A DNA stretch of 64,000 bases from NCBI GenBank assembly GCA_008828725.1, contig MEHQ01003775.1, positions 62,001 through 126,000 on the forward strand, read 5' to 3'. Below are positions 34,310 to 44,220 of the stretch, piece after piece. The DNA is from Saccharina japonica. Lineage: Eukaryota > Sar > Phaeophyceae > Laminariales > Laminariaceae. Below the pieces are notes generated by a model. It was not told the DNA's origin, did not search any database, and worked only from the letters and a program-made list of their open reading frames with translations. The translations under genes were made by a program, and so were the position numbers. How positions within the stretch are numbered: the first letter of the stretch is position 1; each line of letters begins with the position of its first letter.

Positions 34310-35640
34310 CCCCCCTCCCACCCCCCCCCCCCTCCCCCCCTCCCCATCCAATTATTTACCGTTGCCGTTTCCTTGCTTACGGTAGTGGGTACCCATTCTT
34401 GCCCTCCCCGACCCACTTGTTGGTGGCCTTCATCATCTACCAATGCAAGCATCTATGGTACTGCAGTACAGGCGCCCCTAAAACCCCCCGTGCTATTCGT
34501 CCTTGTTGTACGTTATCGCCCATACATTACCTCACGCCGTCTTCGTCTCTTGCCCAACCCATTTCCATCGCTGCCCGTTCGTCGTACTCTGTCTTGAACT
34601 CTGGAAGTATCCCTCCCAGCTTCCCGTCTACTCTTCTGTCTCCTAAAAACGCCTTTTGTTGTCGGGCCCGCTCATACCCAACACGATGCAGCTACAACGC
34701 TGGAGACACATTTTGCCAAAAAATAGCACCGGGGAAGGACAACAAATGCTAGACATAGGCCTTGCTCTCACCATAATCTTTTATAATACCTGGTATACCG
34801 TTACCAACCATCCCCGTGCCCTCTTCCCTGCATCCGCCTTATGTATACCTCCTCAATACCTCTATGGGATAAGACCCATATATATGGAGTCCCTCCCCGC
34901 TGCCTGTCTATCCTCGACCTCAACGTGTGAACTGCAAATATTACCCTTTGACCCGCTTCCTTCCGGTACGTCCTCCTTACAAAGAAGAATACTCACTATT
35001 AATGCCTCGCACTGGGCTACGAGGTTGTTCCTGCCGTGCTGCTGAAAAAACAATATAATAAAAGACAGAAAGCAGGGTACGGAGGAAGTGACAGGGGTAT
35101 ACACAAACTACTCCACTTATGTTGCCATGTCTATGTGCTTCGAAGCATAGGTATACAAACGTATCGAAACTACACTTCGAGAATTTGTACGTGTCATATG
35201 GTTTGTCTAATGTCATAACCGGTGTGCTAAGCCCTCCAGGGATCTAGAACTACTGCTGTACCCTCACGAAGTCCGCTTCGATCGCCCTCCGCCACTCGCT
35301 AGGTCGCTCGCGCCATCGCTCGCGCGCCGGCGTGCTTACGGTTTGTTAATACATTATCCATACGTACTCGAGTACGATTCGTATCATTTCTCGTGATACA
35401 AGGTGTCTTTAATAAATACCTGTTACTGCTGTACATATATTAGGCTTGTCGCCTTGGATGGGTACTGCAATGCCTGTATAAGGCGGTGGTGTCGCCTTAT
35501 TCAGACAACATGTCACTATCAATATTAGTAGCGTAAGTATAATATGAATACCCTACGATCGTAGGTCTCATTACAATTATCGGTCCCTATCCCGTACTCC
35601 GTACTCGTAAATACCATAGGTCGCGATTACAATTACCATG

Positions 35641-36709
35641 GTTACTGTTATTAAAAAATTGTACATCACAAATATCCACCAATATAGTCTTACTGCTGCT
35701 GTCGACAGCAGTTATGTCGTATTCCTGATACGTGTTTAATGCCTGTCAGAGATTTTTCCTATTTATGACAACACATACAGCAGTATTCATATTATACATA
35801 CGAGTACATACGTACATACTACGTATATTATATATTTTCACGGTCGCCCCGGTGGTCTAACTGGTAGCCACGAAGCCTGAAGGCCCAGATGTCGAGGGTT
35901 CGATTCTCCCCACCATGGAGGTTTTTATTCTCAAATGACACCGTCTGTCGAGAGCGCATGTTATAGCGTGGGTAAGCAAAATTCGACGAGAGTTGACGAG
36001 GGAAGAAAGTGCTGAAATCTTCTCGCGATAAAAATGCAAGGCAAGAACCGTAGTGGGGGAGGAGGGAGAGGAGCCTACTTTGTGACCCCGGATCTGAGTT
36101 ACGACCAGGAAGGAGAGAGAAAGGAAGGGCGAAGATAATAAATGGGATGAATAAAATAAAAAAAATAAAAAAGTGTCGTTTTCTCTTTTTTTTTACGCCC
36201 CTGAGTCAACCTTTTTTTTAATTACCCCGGTGCTCCGTCTCGAAAGGGATGCGTGGTCAATGGTCAAATGACTAAGGCAAGCAACAAATGAGTACGCCCC
36301 CCCCCCCCCCCCCCCTCCCACCAGCGAAAAAAAATAGGGGGGGGTCTCTAAAACCAAGTTAAAAAAGGGAACTGCAAACGAAAAAAAAATGGTTTTCGCT
36401 CATTTCGTCCTGTGATCACAGCGGTCCGGTTTGTTTTTCATTCTGACCTTCCTACGAGTGTGGTGTCGTGTTCTCTTTTTTTTTCTCGCCCTTGCGGTTA
36501 CTATTAATAAAATAATAGTACATCTAAATAATAGTACATCACAAATATCCACCAATATAGTCTTACTGCTGCTGTCGACAGCAGTTATGTCGTATTCCTG
36601 ATACGTATTTAATACCTGTCAGGGATTTTTCCTAATTATGACAACACATACAGCAGTATTCATATTATACATACGAGTACGTATATACTACGTATATGAT
36701 ATATTTTCA
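35641..36709 (+). repeat. About 200-bp direct repeat flanking the SINE block
   Basis: 35641-35840 and 36497-36709 are diverged copies of one sequence, both ending in ATATTTTCA. The second continues into the rest of the inverted-repeat arm. The left arm at 27250-27430 resembles the second copy more closely (for example TACCTGTCAGGGATT rather than TGCCTGTCAGAGATT). Confidence 0.75.
35841..36294 (+). mobile_element. tRNA-derived SINE with LINE 3' tail
   Basis: The head resembles a tRNA gene with an A-box-like TGGTCTAACTGG at 35853-35864 and a B-box-like GGTTCGATTCT at 35897-35907, the usual RNA polymerase III promoter spacing. An unrelated body of about 320 bp follows. The last 67 bp (36228-36294) are identical to the last 67 bp of the LINE (32762-32828). 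Shared 3' tails are known to let LINE enzymes mobilise SINEs. A C run follows directly. The acceptor stem does not pair, so this is not a functional tRNA. Confidence 0.8.
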
Positions 36710-36847
36710 GTGAGCCGTGGCCCCGCAATAGTGCCGTGGGTCGCCCCTCGACAATTTCCGTCCTAAAGTGGTATCCATACTGAATCTGAATATGCTGAGA
36801 CAGCTGTGACGGTGCCACATCACAGCTCTATTACCGTGTACCATATG

Positions 36848-36969
36848 TGGCCATTTATTAATAGGGGTGCACGCGCCCGAAAAAAGGAAAGGAAAAAGGA
36901 AATTGCAAGTCTTTGTCCGGCGTTTTTCCCGCGGGCTCGGGGGTAGTTCCTCGTTTTGGTAGAGGCAAT
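36848..36969. other. Short unique stretch after the inverted repeat
   Basis: No feature seen beyond purine-rich tracts. Confidence 0.3.
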
Positions 36970-37319
36970 TTAACAGTGGTGGGACCTGGAAAATCGTGAT
37001 TTAGACCAATCACAAGCACAAAAAAATCGTAAAAATCGTGACGTAGACCAATCACGAGAACTAAAAATTGCAAAAATGTCAATCCCGCCGCCAAACGAAG
37101 CACGGCGGCGAGCACGCAGAAGTGCGTCACAGAGGTTAACAAGCTCGATGGAGAGAGCTTGTTGGAACTCGTACGAGTACAACGGCAGGCTGTTGTTGCT
37201 GTGTTGTTGCTGCTGCTGCAGCGTGCTGCTGTTGTTATCGTCGGAACGAGAGCGGAACGTACGTAGCATTCTGCGTCGGGGGTGTCTGATACCACCCACC
37301 ACCCCTCGGTGGGTCATCC
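36970..37319 (-). CDS. Candidate exon(s), unrecognised, polyQ-containing
   Basis: Two overlapping minus frames look protein-like. One starts at ATG 37317-37319 (MDDPPRGGGWYQTPPTQ) and stops at about 37235. The other contains a five-Gln run followed by SYEFQQALSIELVNLC and RARRRASFGGGIDIF. They may be joined by a splice or be alternative registers; a GTACGT donor lies between them, but the implied intron would be very short. A repeated GACCAATCAC block at 36995-37055 follows. Family unknown. Confidence 0.25.
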
Positions 37320-37460
37320 ATACCGCAACTTGCTTTTTTCAGGGAAAAATTCCGCCAGATGATACATACATCCTTCATGCTACCGCGCATTGAATTGATT
37401 TCAACACCTTCGATAGCCCTACACAAGATTGTTCGAATGAGCCTATTTTCATGCCGAGGT

Positions 37461-37690
37461 TCAAACTGTCGCGCTCGCGCTGGCCTCGCAGCAGCTGCTG
37501 TGTGTGACAGAGCCACGCCCACTCTGACCGGAAATGAATGACCGCTTTTGAATACCACGATACATCACACAACATGCAACGAACACAAGCAACGCCACAG
37601 CCCCGGCTAGAAGCACAAGCAGCAGACGTGACTGTGGCGGATCCACCGTACACATACATGGCATCGGATGGAAACCAAAACTCGAAAACT
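37461..37690 (-). CDS. Candidate membrane-protein exon
   Basis: The C-terminal part of a long minus frame contains a strong hydrophobic segment, SRLLLVLLAGAVALLVFVAC, followed by a basic MYRGIQKR and a hydrophilic end. This resembles a single membrane-spanning helix with a short cytoplasmic tail. The N-terminal part of the frame (37690-38057) looks random. An upstream exon was not found. Confidence 0.25.
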
Positions 37691-38534
37691 TGAGCAACCC
37701 CGTAGCCCGTATCGAAAAACCTCCGCAAGACTTGGAAATCTTTCTCTCTCCTTTTTTTTTTTTTTCTTCCCGGGCCCCACTACTAAAAAATTGCCGTTTT
37801 GGTCGGTTCCAGAGTCCTATAACCATACACCTGCGGCGGAAGTATAAACCGATCGACCGCGCCACATCGATAGCAGGTTGTCGCTGTCTTGGCTGTATGA
37901 CCTCTGTGGATATCATACACAGCAGTATAGAAACAACTGTAAATAACTGTAAATAACCAGCTGATGTGCTTTGTTCTACGAATACTAAGTTTAATTTAGC
38001 GGTATACATGTACCCGTGTACCATCACTACGTGGTACACGCACACGTACATGCACAACTACAGCAGTAGGAGTAGTGCAGCTCTGCTGCTGCGGCTGCTG
38101 CTGCTGCTGATTGCATGCACAACAGCACTACTCCGTACGTACTGCTGCTGCTGTGTACTTGACACGCTGCCGGCAACATTGACGAGCTGCTAATCCATGT
38201 ATGTTCGTACTTCAACGTATCACACGACCACCTCGAAAATATCTATGACTACGGAGCTGGGAACGCGACATACTCTTCTGCTGCGGATCGTCCCCACTTA
38301 TCCAAGCCAACATCAGAGGGCGCCTGGGAAGTCTCCTTGCCACAGGCCGTGCCAAGGGTCGAGCCAGAGGCCGATGTGCGCTGTAGGCTTTGTGCTTTGT
38401 CTCGGGACTGTCGCGTGCTTTTTTATGTCATGAAACGCCTGCTGTCGGTAATTTGTGTCACGAAAAAGAAGAATCGTCGTCGGTAATTTGTGTCACGTTC
38501 TCGTGCACCAACACTGAAAAATCGCCTGTCCCAT
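37691..38534. other. CTG-rich stretch, no supported gene
   Basis: Contains CTG triplets at 38085-38115 and 38140-38155. No supported frame. Confidence 0.4.
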
Positions 38535-38770
38535 GTCCACCAGCTTGGTTGTTCCCTCACCGCCGAGCTTCCTCCCGATACGAACTCCTTACAAAGTCGA
38601 ATGTCTGGCTGTGTGCTACATGTGTACGTACGTGCGCCGGCGTGCTGCTCGAGGTTCAGGGTAGGGAGGACGGGGGGATATATGCGAACATACAAATGCA
38701 TGTCTTCTACTCGTACGCGTACAATAAATTTAAACACTTTTACTCACGCTCGGCCTTATAGATATAAATA
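38535..38770 (+). mobile_element. LTR-like dispersed repeat, copy 2
   Basis: Inverted relative to 26400-26664, with several substitutions and small indels. It carries the same GTACGTACGTGCGCCGG block and an AATAAA signal. No target-site duplication or primer-binding site was identified. Confidence 0.45.
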
Positions 38771-38867
38771 AAATGAGCATCGACCACTCAGGTGATCTTG
38801 GACCTGTTCGGCTCTGACTTCGCTTGAGACCGGACTCGCACTCGGGACCCGTTTCGAAGTCCTCGCG

Positions 38868-39302
38868 TTGGCTTTCTCGCCGGCTCTTCTCGAGGGTCAC
38901 CCCCCTCAGCCTCCGCCGGTCACTTTCCGCCCGCGCGCACTCTTGGGTCAAGCGCCGCCGCCGAGCGCAGCGACCTCGAAGTGCGCGGATCTTGCGGAGA
39001 TGCTTCGGTTCTATTCGCCGCCGAGGATTTGTTTTGTGGTGCTGTTGTTGCTCCGCGGATCTTCACTCGCTGCTGGAGGAATATTTGTGGAGCTTGCTGC
39101 TGAGTCGCGGGCCGCCTCAGCCTTGCCTTCTTCGATCCCTGACATCGTAGGCTCTCCGTTCGACCGCCACAGCCTTGCCTTCTTCGGCCCCTCCCTTCCC
39201 GATCGCGTGCCGTATGCCCATCAGACTCTCGCGTGCTGCATGCCCATCACGCTCTCGGGATGCCCTCGGATCAGGCTTCATGTATGTTTTGTTTCGAGGT
39301 AG
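38868..39302 (+). CDS. Open frame in GC-rich patch, unrecognised
   Basis: 144 codons in a patch clearly richer in GC than its surroundings. The frame has a proline-rich start, a hydrophobic segment (RICFVVLLLLRG) and a region SIPDIVGSPFDRHSLAFFG. An overlapping frame (38824-39150) is also open, which weakens the case. It may be a retroelement gag fragment linked to the LTR-like repeat just upstream. Confidence 0.25.
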   Translation: MAFSPALLEGHPPQPPPVTFRPRALLGQAPPPSAATSKCADLAEMLRFYSPPRICFVVLLLLRGSSLAAGGIFVELAAESRAASALPSSIPDIVGSPFDRHSLAFFGPSLPDRVPYAHQTLACCMPITLSGCPRIRLHVCFVSR

Positions 39303-39962
39303 TTTCTTCGGGGCAGCAAGATCATTTTGTGGTTGTTTCTTGGAGATACTCGTACTCATAGCGAGGTTCTACGTACGTACTTTTTAGCTGTATTTGTTCC
39401 AGGATCTTGGGCTTTTTTTTCGGTCGCGAGCTTCGATAGCTCGGTCTCGCAAATGCGACTACCTACTCCCAACTACCTCCCTGAGCGAGCTTTATTTAGT
39501 CCGTTCCACCCCTTCGGCCTTGCTTCGTTGGGATACGAGTACGATACTACAGCAGCAAGCACGGCAGTCTTTGTACAGTCAGTACTACCGTAGAACAGTA
39601 GTAGTACAATAATACGACAACAAAAAGTTTAGCCGATTTTTTCTCGGGTGGATTCATACTGCCTTGGTACTGCTGCTGTAGCTCCCTTCTTTTCAGGGTA
39701 GAAATATGAGTTTGTACGTAAAACAACAGCGTAGTACCAGGTACAAAGTACTGCTGTTTTGTACGTACGATGTAGCGAGCAGCTGGTCTGTAGCTCCGAC
39801 ACGAGAGTCAGAGAGGGATTGAGACCCCCTTCCCTTTGCCGCCAGCTTTGAATTATCTCGACTATATCCACGCGCAACCGCTTGCTCGGCACGAAGTGTT
39901 TTCGTCGCACGACCAAAACTGAGCCCGACACCGGGACCGCGACTGGTGCATTTCTGACAGAA
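39303..39962. other. No supported gene
   Basis: Short frames only; GTAC-rich. Confidence 0.35.
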
Positions 39963-40320
39963 ACTGAGAAATGAAGGTGCGAACTGAGTATCAACACAGT
40001 TAGCGTTTCCTTCTTCCTGCGACACTTGGCATTGCCTTGACTCTATAGGTATGTGTCAAATATCAAAACACGAGCGATCGCCATCACATTATTGTCGTAA
40101 ATCTCACAAACTCTCCTGAAAACTGAGACTATCCACGGAACACCGAAAGCGAATGATCACATTATTGAGACTGACTACTGTTGAGACTGAGAAATGAGGT
40201 TGCGAACTGAATATTTCAACACGCAGCATTCCCTTCTCCCTGCAACACTTGGCATTACCTTGATTCTGCACGTCAGATATCGAAACACGACCGAGCGCCA
40301 TCACATTGTCGTAAATATTA
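39963..40320. repeat. Diverged tandem repeat, period about 223 bp
   Basis: ACTGAGAAATGA followed by TGCGAACTGA occurs at 39963 and 40186. Both are followed by CACTTGGCATT and ATCACATT blocks in the same order. Two copies, clearly diverged. Confidence 0.7.
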
Positions 40321-40370
40321 AGGATGGTACGAAATAACTGATGTGCCAGGTAAATTGCCCTATCCGAAGC

Positions 40371-40402
40371 ATGGGTGCCGGCGAATGCCGGCACCCATGC
40401 GG
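40371..40402. repeat. Perfect 14-bp stem hairpin
   Basis: GCATGGGTGCCGGC, a four-base GAAT loop and the exact complement. The outer sequence (TACAAGGGCTCCGC on the other strand) recurs near 61598, 61648 and 62297. This is therefore one member of a short dispersed family. Confidence 0.85.
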
Positions 40403-41133
40403 AGCCCTTGTATTCATATATATATGTACATGCGACATCATACATACGACTTATCTATAAAATTTACCCTACGATCACATCTATTTGTGTTGGCAACCGA
40501 CGTAGCCTGTCTTCTGTATTCGTACCCCTCTCGCGTTCTCTGTGGTATATACTGGCTGTCCCACGGCAATAAGCAGTACCTGCTCATCTACTACTGCATA
40601 CGGTGGTCCGTGCTGTGATTCTCTCATCATCCTGCTTCCCCCCCTACCCCCAATAATATTTGTTGCTCACCCAACCTGGCTCACCGTATATAGAAGACGA
40701 CGCCTGACGTCTCTACACCCCTCTCTGCTCGGCATCCGACTCTCTCCCGCTCGCTGTACCTGTTTTTGCCTCTTGAAAGCCCAGGTATACCTGATTTTGT
40801 CTACTCTGCTTGACTTTCACTTTTTTTCGTTGTTTTTAAGCCCTTCATAGTTCCACCCTATTCCCCCTATACAAATGCCGACGTACGCGGAGACCTCCTC
40901 CTCCCTTCGCACCTCGCACCACACGCCACTCGAGCGAGACAAATATCTGCCTGCACACCTCCGCCGAAAAAATACGACATGGAAGGCTCCCCTTCGGGAT
41001 TGTGGTTGAATTGGAATACCAGGGGTGTTGCAAGCTGAGAAGGGAGAATACAGCAGCAGGCGTTCGTTCCTCGTACTATTAGTAGCAGCTACCTGGTACA
41101 CATATACGTAGCCACCGGGCGAGCACGAAGAAC
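40403..41133. other. No supported gene
   Basis: Pyrimidine-rich on plus at 40600-40850. No supported frame. Confidence 0.35.
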
Positions 41134-41562
41134 ATGAAAAAACTCTACTTTGCTACGTTTCGTTGCAAGGAACGGCAGGTTCGTGGGGTGCGTTTTAAAC
41201 TTGATTTTAGTACGTACCCGTTTTTGGCCCCGAACGGACGAGGTGTACAGCTTGCAACTGAACCATCGACGTCCTGGAAGTCACGATGTAGGTACAGAGA
41301 CCCTCCCACCCCCCCTCCCGGCGAGGCGCTGTTCCTGACCTTGACTCCGCCGCCGACCGACGGAGCCCGCTCCCCCTATTCGAGCTCGCAGGAAGAATCG
41401 ACAGCCGCGACACTCCATCAACGCGTAACAGTCGCCGGTCAGTTTGTAGCTGGCGTACACCCGCTGCAGACGACGCCAGCGAAACACGCTCGGTTGGTGC
41501 ATGCGGCGGTGACACGTGGGCGGGGGTGGGAGGGGGTCACCGACGTATTTTCAACGGTGTAA
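41134..41562 (+). CDS. Open frame, 142 codons, unrecognised
   Basis: Begins MKKLYFATFRCKERQVRG with a basic N terminus, then a proline-rich segment (PPTPPPGEALF). The opposite strand is also partly open. No domain, splice signal or homologous copy is seen. It could be a small gene, but evidence is thin. Confidence 0.25.
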   Translation: MKKLYFATFRCKERQVRGVRFKLDFSTYPFLAPNGRGVQLATEPSTSWKSRCRYRDPPTPPPGEALFLTLTPPPTDGARSPYSSSQEESTAATLHQRVTVAGQFVAGVHPLQTTPAKHARLVHAAVTRGRGWEGVTDVFSTV

Positions 41563-42701
41563 GGTGGCAGAGTGAATCTTCACCCTCCGTCCTAGTAGCG
41601 GTATAGGCCTCGCCTAGTGTGCGTGCAGTGTAATGCGACGATCCGATTTGTGTCATCGACCAAACATAATTGTGTATACATTTACATTTTGGAGTACATC
41701 TCGTTATAATAGTGTGCCACCCTACAAGTGTTGCCCAGCCTATGCTCACCACCATGGCCTCGAAAATCACCGGGACCATTATCTAAGTGTTGTTTCACCG
41801 CAGCAGGAGTAAGAATAAAAATGACAGCAAAACGGTCACCCGAAAGTAACAGTATTAAATTACTATCGTAATACCACGTACAGTATGTTTGTTTACATAT
41901 TATTGAATTATAGTGGTGTATGTGCCAGACCGCAGAACGCCTCAAATGTATTGTGTTGCCGCCATATATCATGTCTGCCGCCGCCGCCTTTTCCAATCAA
42001 TAATATTATTGCGTGTTTCCACAACAATATCCAGCATTAAAGTTGAAACAATGTAAATATATATAGGATAAGGTATATACCGTAGTGCGCTGTTACGTTC
42101 GGATAGTACGGAGCCTGAACCCGAATAGCTCATCTCATTTAGGAGGTTGGCGATGTGAGCGGCACGAGGGCGGCCAATCTTCGCAGGCTAAATGTTTGTT
42201 TTCGGTGCCGGCACTGCATAGTCCACTCTTCTCTCGTGTTTCCGCACTGCATAGCCCAAGAAGGAAACGGTAACAAAATACAAATACAAACATTCGTACA
42301 CGTATAGGCTCCTACTATTTTCTAATTGTAGGAAGCCCGCATCAGATTGTGTTGTTGCATGTAAGGCCGTTGGCAACATAAGCCTCGTAGCGGCCACCCC
42401 ACTTCACAGCTCACAGGGCTGTCTTCGGTGCCCAAACGGCATATTTGCGCATTCCATGTGTGTATGTGTGAACCGCCCCCCGGCCGTCCCATCAATAGTA
42501 TGTACACGGTGCCTTGGTATCGCGAGCAATACTTTGTGCTCCCACCGTGATAGTCTCCTGTCCGTCTTGAAGCCGGGCGGGGGGGGGCAAACTATACTGT
42601 GTTGCACTCTATAAGGGGCTGACGGGATGAGCAGCGTCAAAGCAACCTCAAATTACAGCGTATGGGGCTGTCTTCGATGCCGTAACTACTTAACACTACT
42701 A

Positions 42702-43139
42702 TCATCTCCTCGTGTGTTTCCATACCTCACGTAACGAGGCGTAGACAAAATCAGTACACCTAAGTACACATCGGGAACCGTGTAGTCTCTCGACAATTGT
42801 ATACGGGGTGGGACCCCAGGTGTACTGCGTTTTCCCCTTTACGGGGTTGACAACATGCCGTAGCCACGCGCGGCCATCGTACTCACAGAACAAGGGGCTG
42901 TCGTTGCGGATGGTGTACTTAGAAAGTGACCAAACAACATTGTGAATAGTATGGTACGGTAGGCCACCGGCGCATATACCTACGGTTTGTTCTACACGCG
43001 ATGCCGGACTGGTGCATGCCTGCTTCCCTGTTTGTTTGTACAGCATAACGAAAGTCAGGATAAAAACGGAAGTGACAAATTTATACTTATCTGGTATGGC
43101 CTCCTGACAGCTCCAGGCCGCATGGATCCCCAAGAACAC
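42702..43139 (-). CDS. Open frame in duplicated block, unrecognised
   Basis: 145 codons. A hydrophobic N-terminal segment (FVTSVFILTFVMLY), a Cys-containing middle and a basic end. Parts resemble frames at 41682-41996 and 43988-44185, which represent other diverged copies of the unit. No stop or frameshift occurs in this copy. It could be a small secreted or membrane protein. No family recognised. Confidence 0.3.
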   Translation of the reverse strand: MFLGIHAAWSCQEAIPDKYKFVTSVFILTFVMLYKQTGKQACTSPASRVEQTVGICAGGLPYHTIHNVVWSLSKYTIRNDSPLFCEYDGRAWLRHVVNPVKGKTQYTWGPTPYTIVERLHGSRCVLRCTDFVYASLREVWKHTRR

Positions 43140-43178
43140 TGTGCTGCCTGATATATACCATTGGCATCACTGACAGCA

Positions 43179-43382
43179 TTAGCAGCATTGGCAGCATGCG
43201 CAACAAGGACAAACAGCCACAGAAATATCCACAGCCCACAGGGCTGTCTCGATAAGGTTGTGATTTTGTATATGTTGGTACTCTAAGTATTGTTTATCTA
43301 TGTCTGTTTTATTATCTTTTGTTGATACATCATTTTTAGGTTTATCACAGGCGAGAGGGGGCCGGGGCTGGTCTCCCCGCAC
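43179..43382 (-). CDS. Candidate exon with Cys-rich end, unrecognised
   Basis: A Lys/Asp-rich hydrophilic stretch (KPKNDVSTKDNKTDIDKQ) is followed by ETALWAVDIS and a cysteine cluster CPCCACCQCC before the stop. Composition is protein-like and AT-richer than the surroundings. The 5' end is undefined. Confidence 0.3.
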   Translation of the reverse strand: MRGDQPRPPLACDKPKNDVSTKDNKTDIDKQYLEYQHIQNHNLIETALWAVDISVAVCPCCACCQCC

Positions 43383-44220
43383 CGCCCGCCTGCTTCCCCC
43401 TGAAGCACCTAGACCCCTACCGCGCCAGCATCCCGTGCGTACCCCAGAACACCTAGACGCAAACGAACACTGAAATGTACGAATAGTGTGGGGAGGCGTG
43501 ACAGCGTTGCGCTCTTTACCGCCCTCCCCCCTCTACATATACAACCCACTATTTAGATGATTTCCTCTGCATCGGTCACGGCCCTGTCCCACATATGCTT
43601 ATCAGACGAGAGCACGACCCCATGCCAAAGTTGCGTGTACCGAAGCGAGGGGTTGAACGCCGCACAACACGGATTCGGGAAACAAGGGTATATTACGACT
43701 GCAGGACGGTCATCTCTTAAACACAGTGCACATGAGTATGTCTTTCTTTGTATGTGTCTATGTTTTCTCGGTTACCGCTCACGAGGGTGTCGTGCGGTGC
43801 TACCATCCGGTGTCTGTGAATACTCCCAATAGCTTCGCATCGGCTCTAAAATATGTATATCCGTTTGTTCCGGTCACGAGAGGCTGCCCCGAAAGCAATC
43901 GGCAATGGTCTGCTGTCGGCGTCAGGTCGCAGGACACCCACACTGTAAGGTAGGGAATTGATAATCTTAGCCGCATATAAGCGAAGCCTAATTTACATGG
44001 GGCTCGTTAATACGAATCGGGAACCGCAAAATTGTCCAGGTATGTTCGCCCCCCGCTCCCATGTACCGTGTGGCTAGTGACCGCATTAAAAAACCCGTGA
44101 GGCTGTCATTGCAAAGTGCCTTATCAGTAAATTGACCAAACGTAACCAACATCATAACTGAATCAGGAATTAATCTGGTGGCCACGCTCGGCCATTAATA
44201 TTTATGTCTGTTCTGCACTG

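Larger units (their letters stand above)
34318..36847. repeat. Large inverted repeat, right arm
   Basis: Reverse complement of 26665-28770 without the MITE but with an extra block (35841-36496) containing a SINE. It ends at CCATATG 36842-36847; the left arm is interrupted at the same motif by the LTR-like repeat. Confidence 0.85.
41537..44220. repeat. Degenerate tandem duplications, spacing about 1.2 kb and shorter
   Basis: A block containing GACCAAAC recurs near 41660, 42930 and 44140. A GGGGCTGTC-type block recurs near 42417, 42668, 42895, 43230 and 44100, often preceded by a CACAGCCCACAG-like stretch. On minus, corresponding peptides resemble each other (for example VFILTFVMLYKQ and IFILTPAAVKQ; IRNDSPLF and LCNDSLTGF). 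These are old, repeated duplications of a unit that may once have been coding. Confidence 0.55.

Noticed and set aside
35841..35925. Functional tRNA gene
   Set aside because: A and B boxes are present but the acceptor stem does not pair and the T stem has mismatches. It is the head of a SINE.
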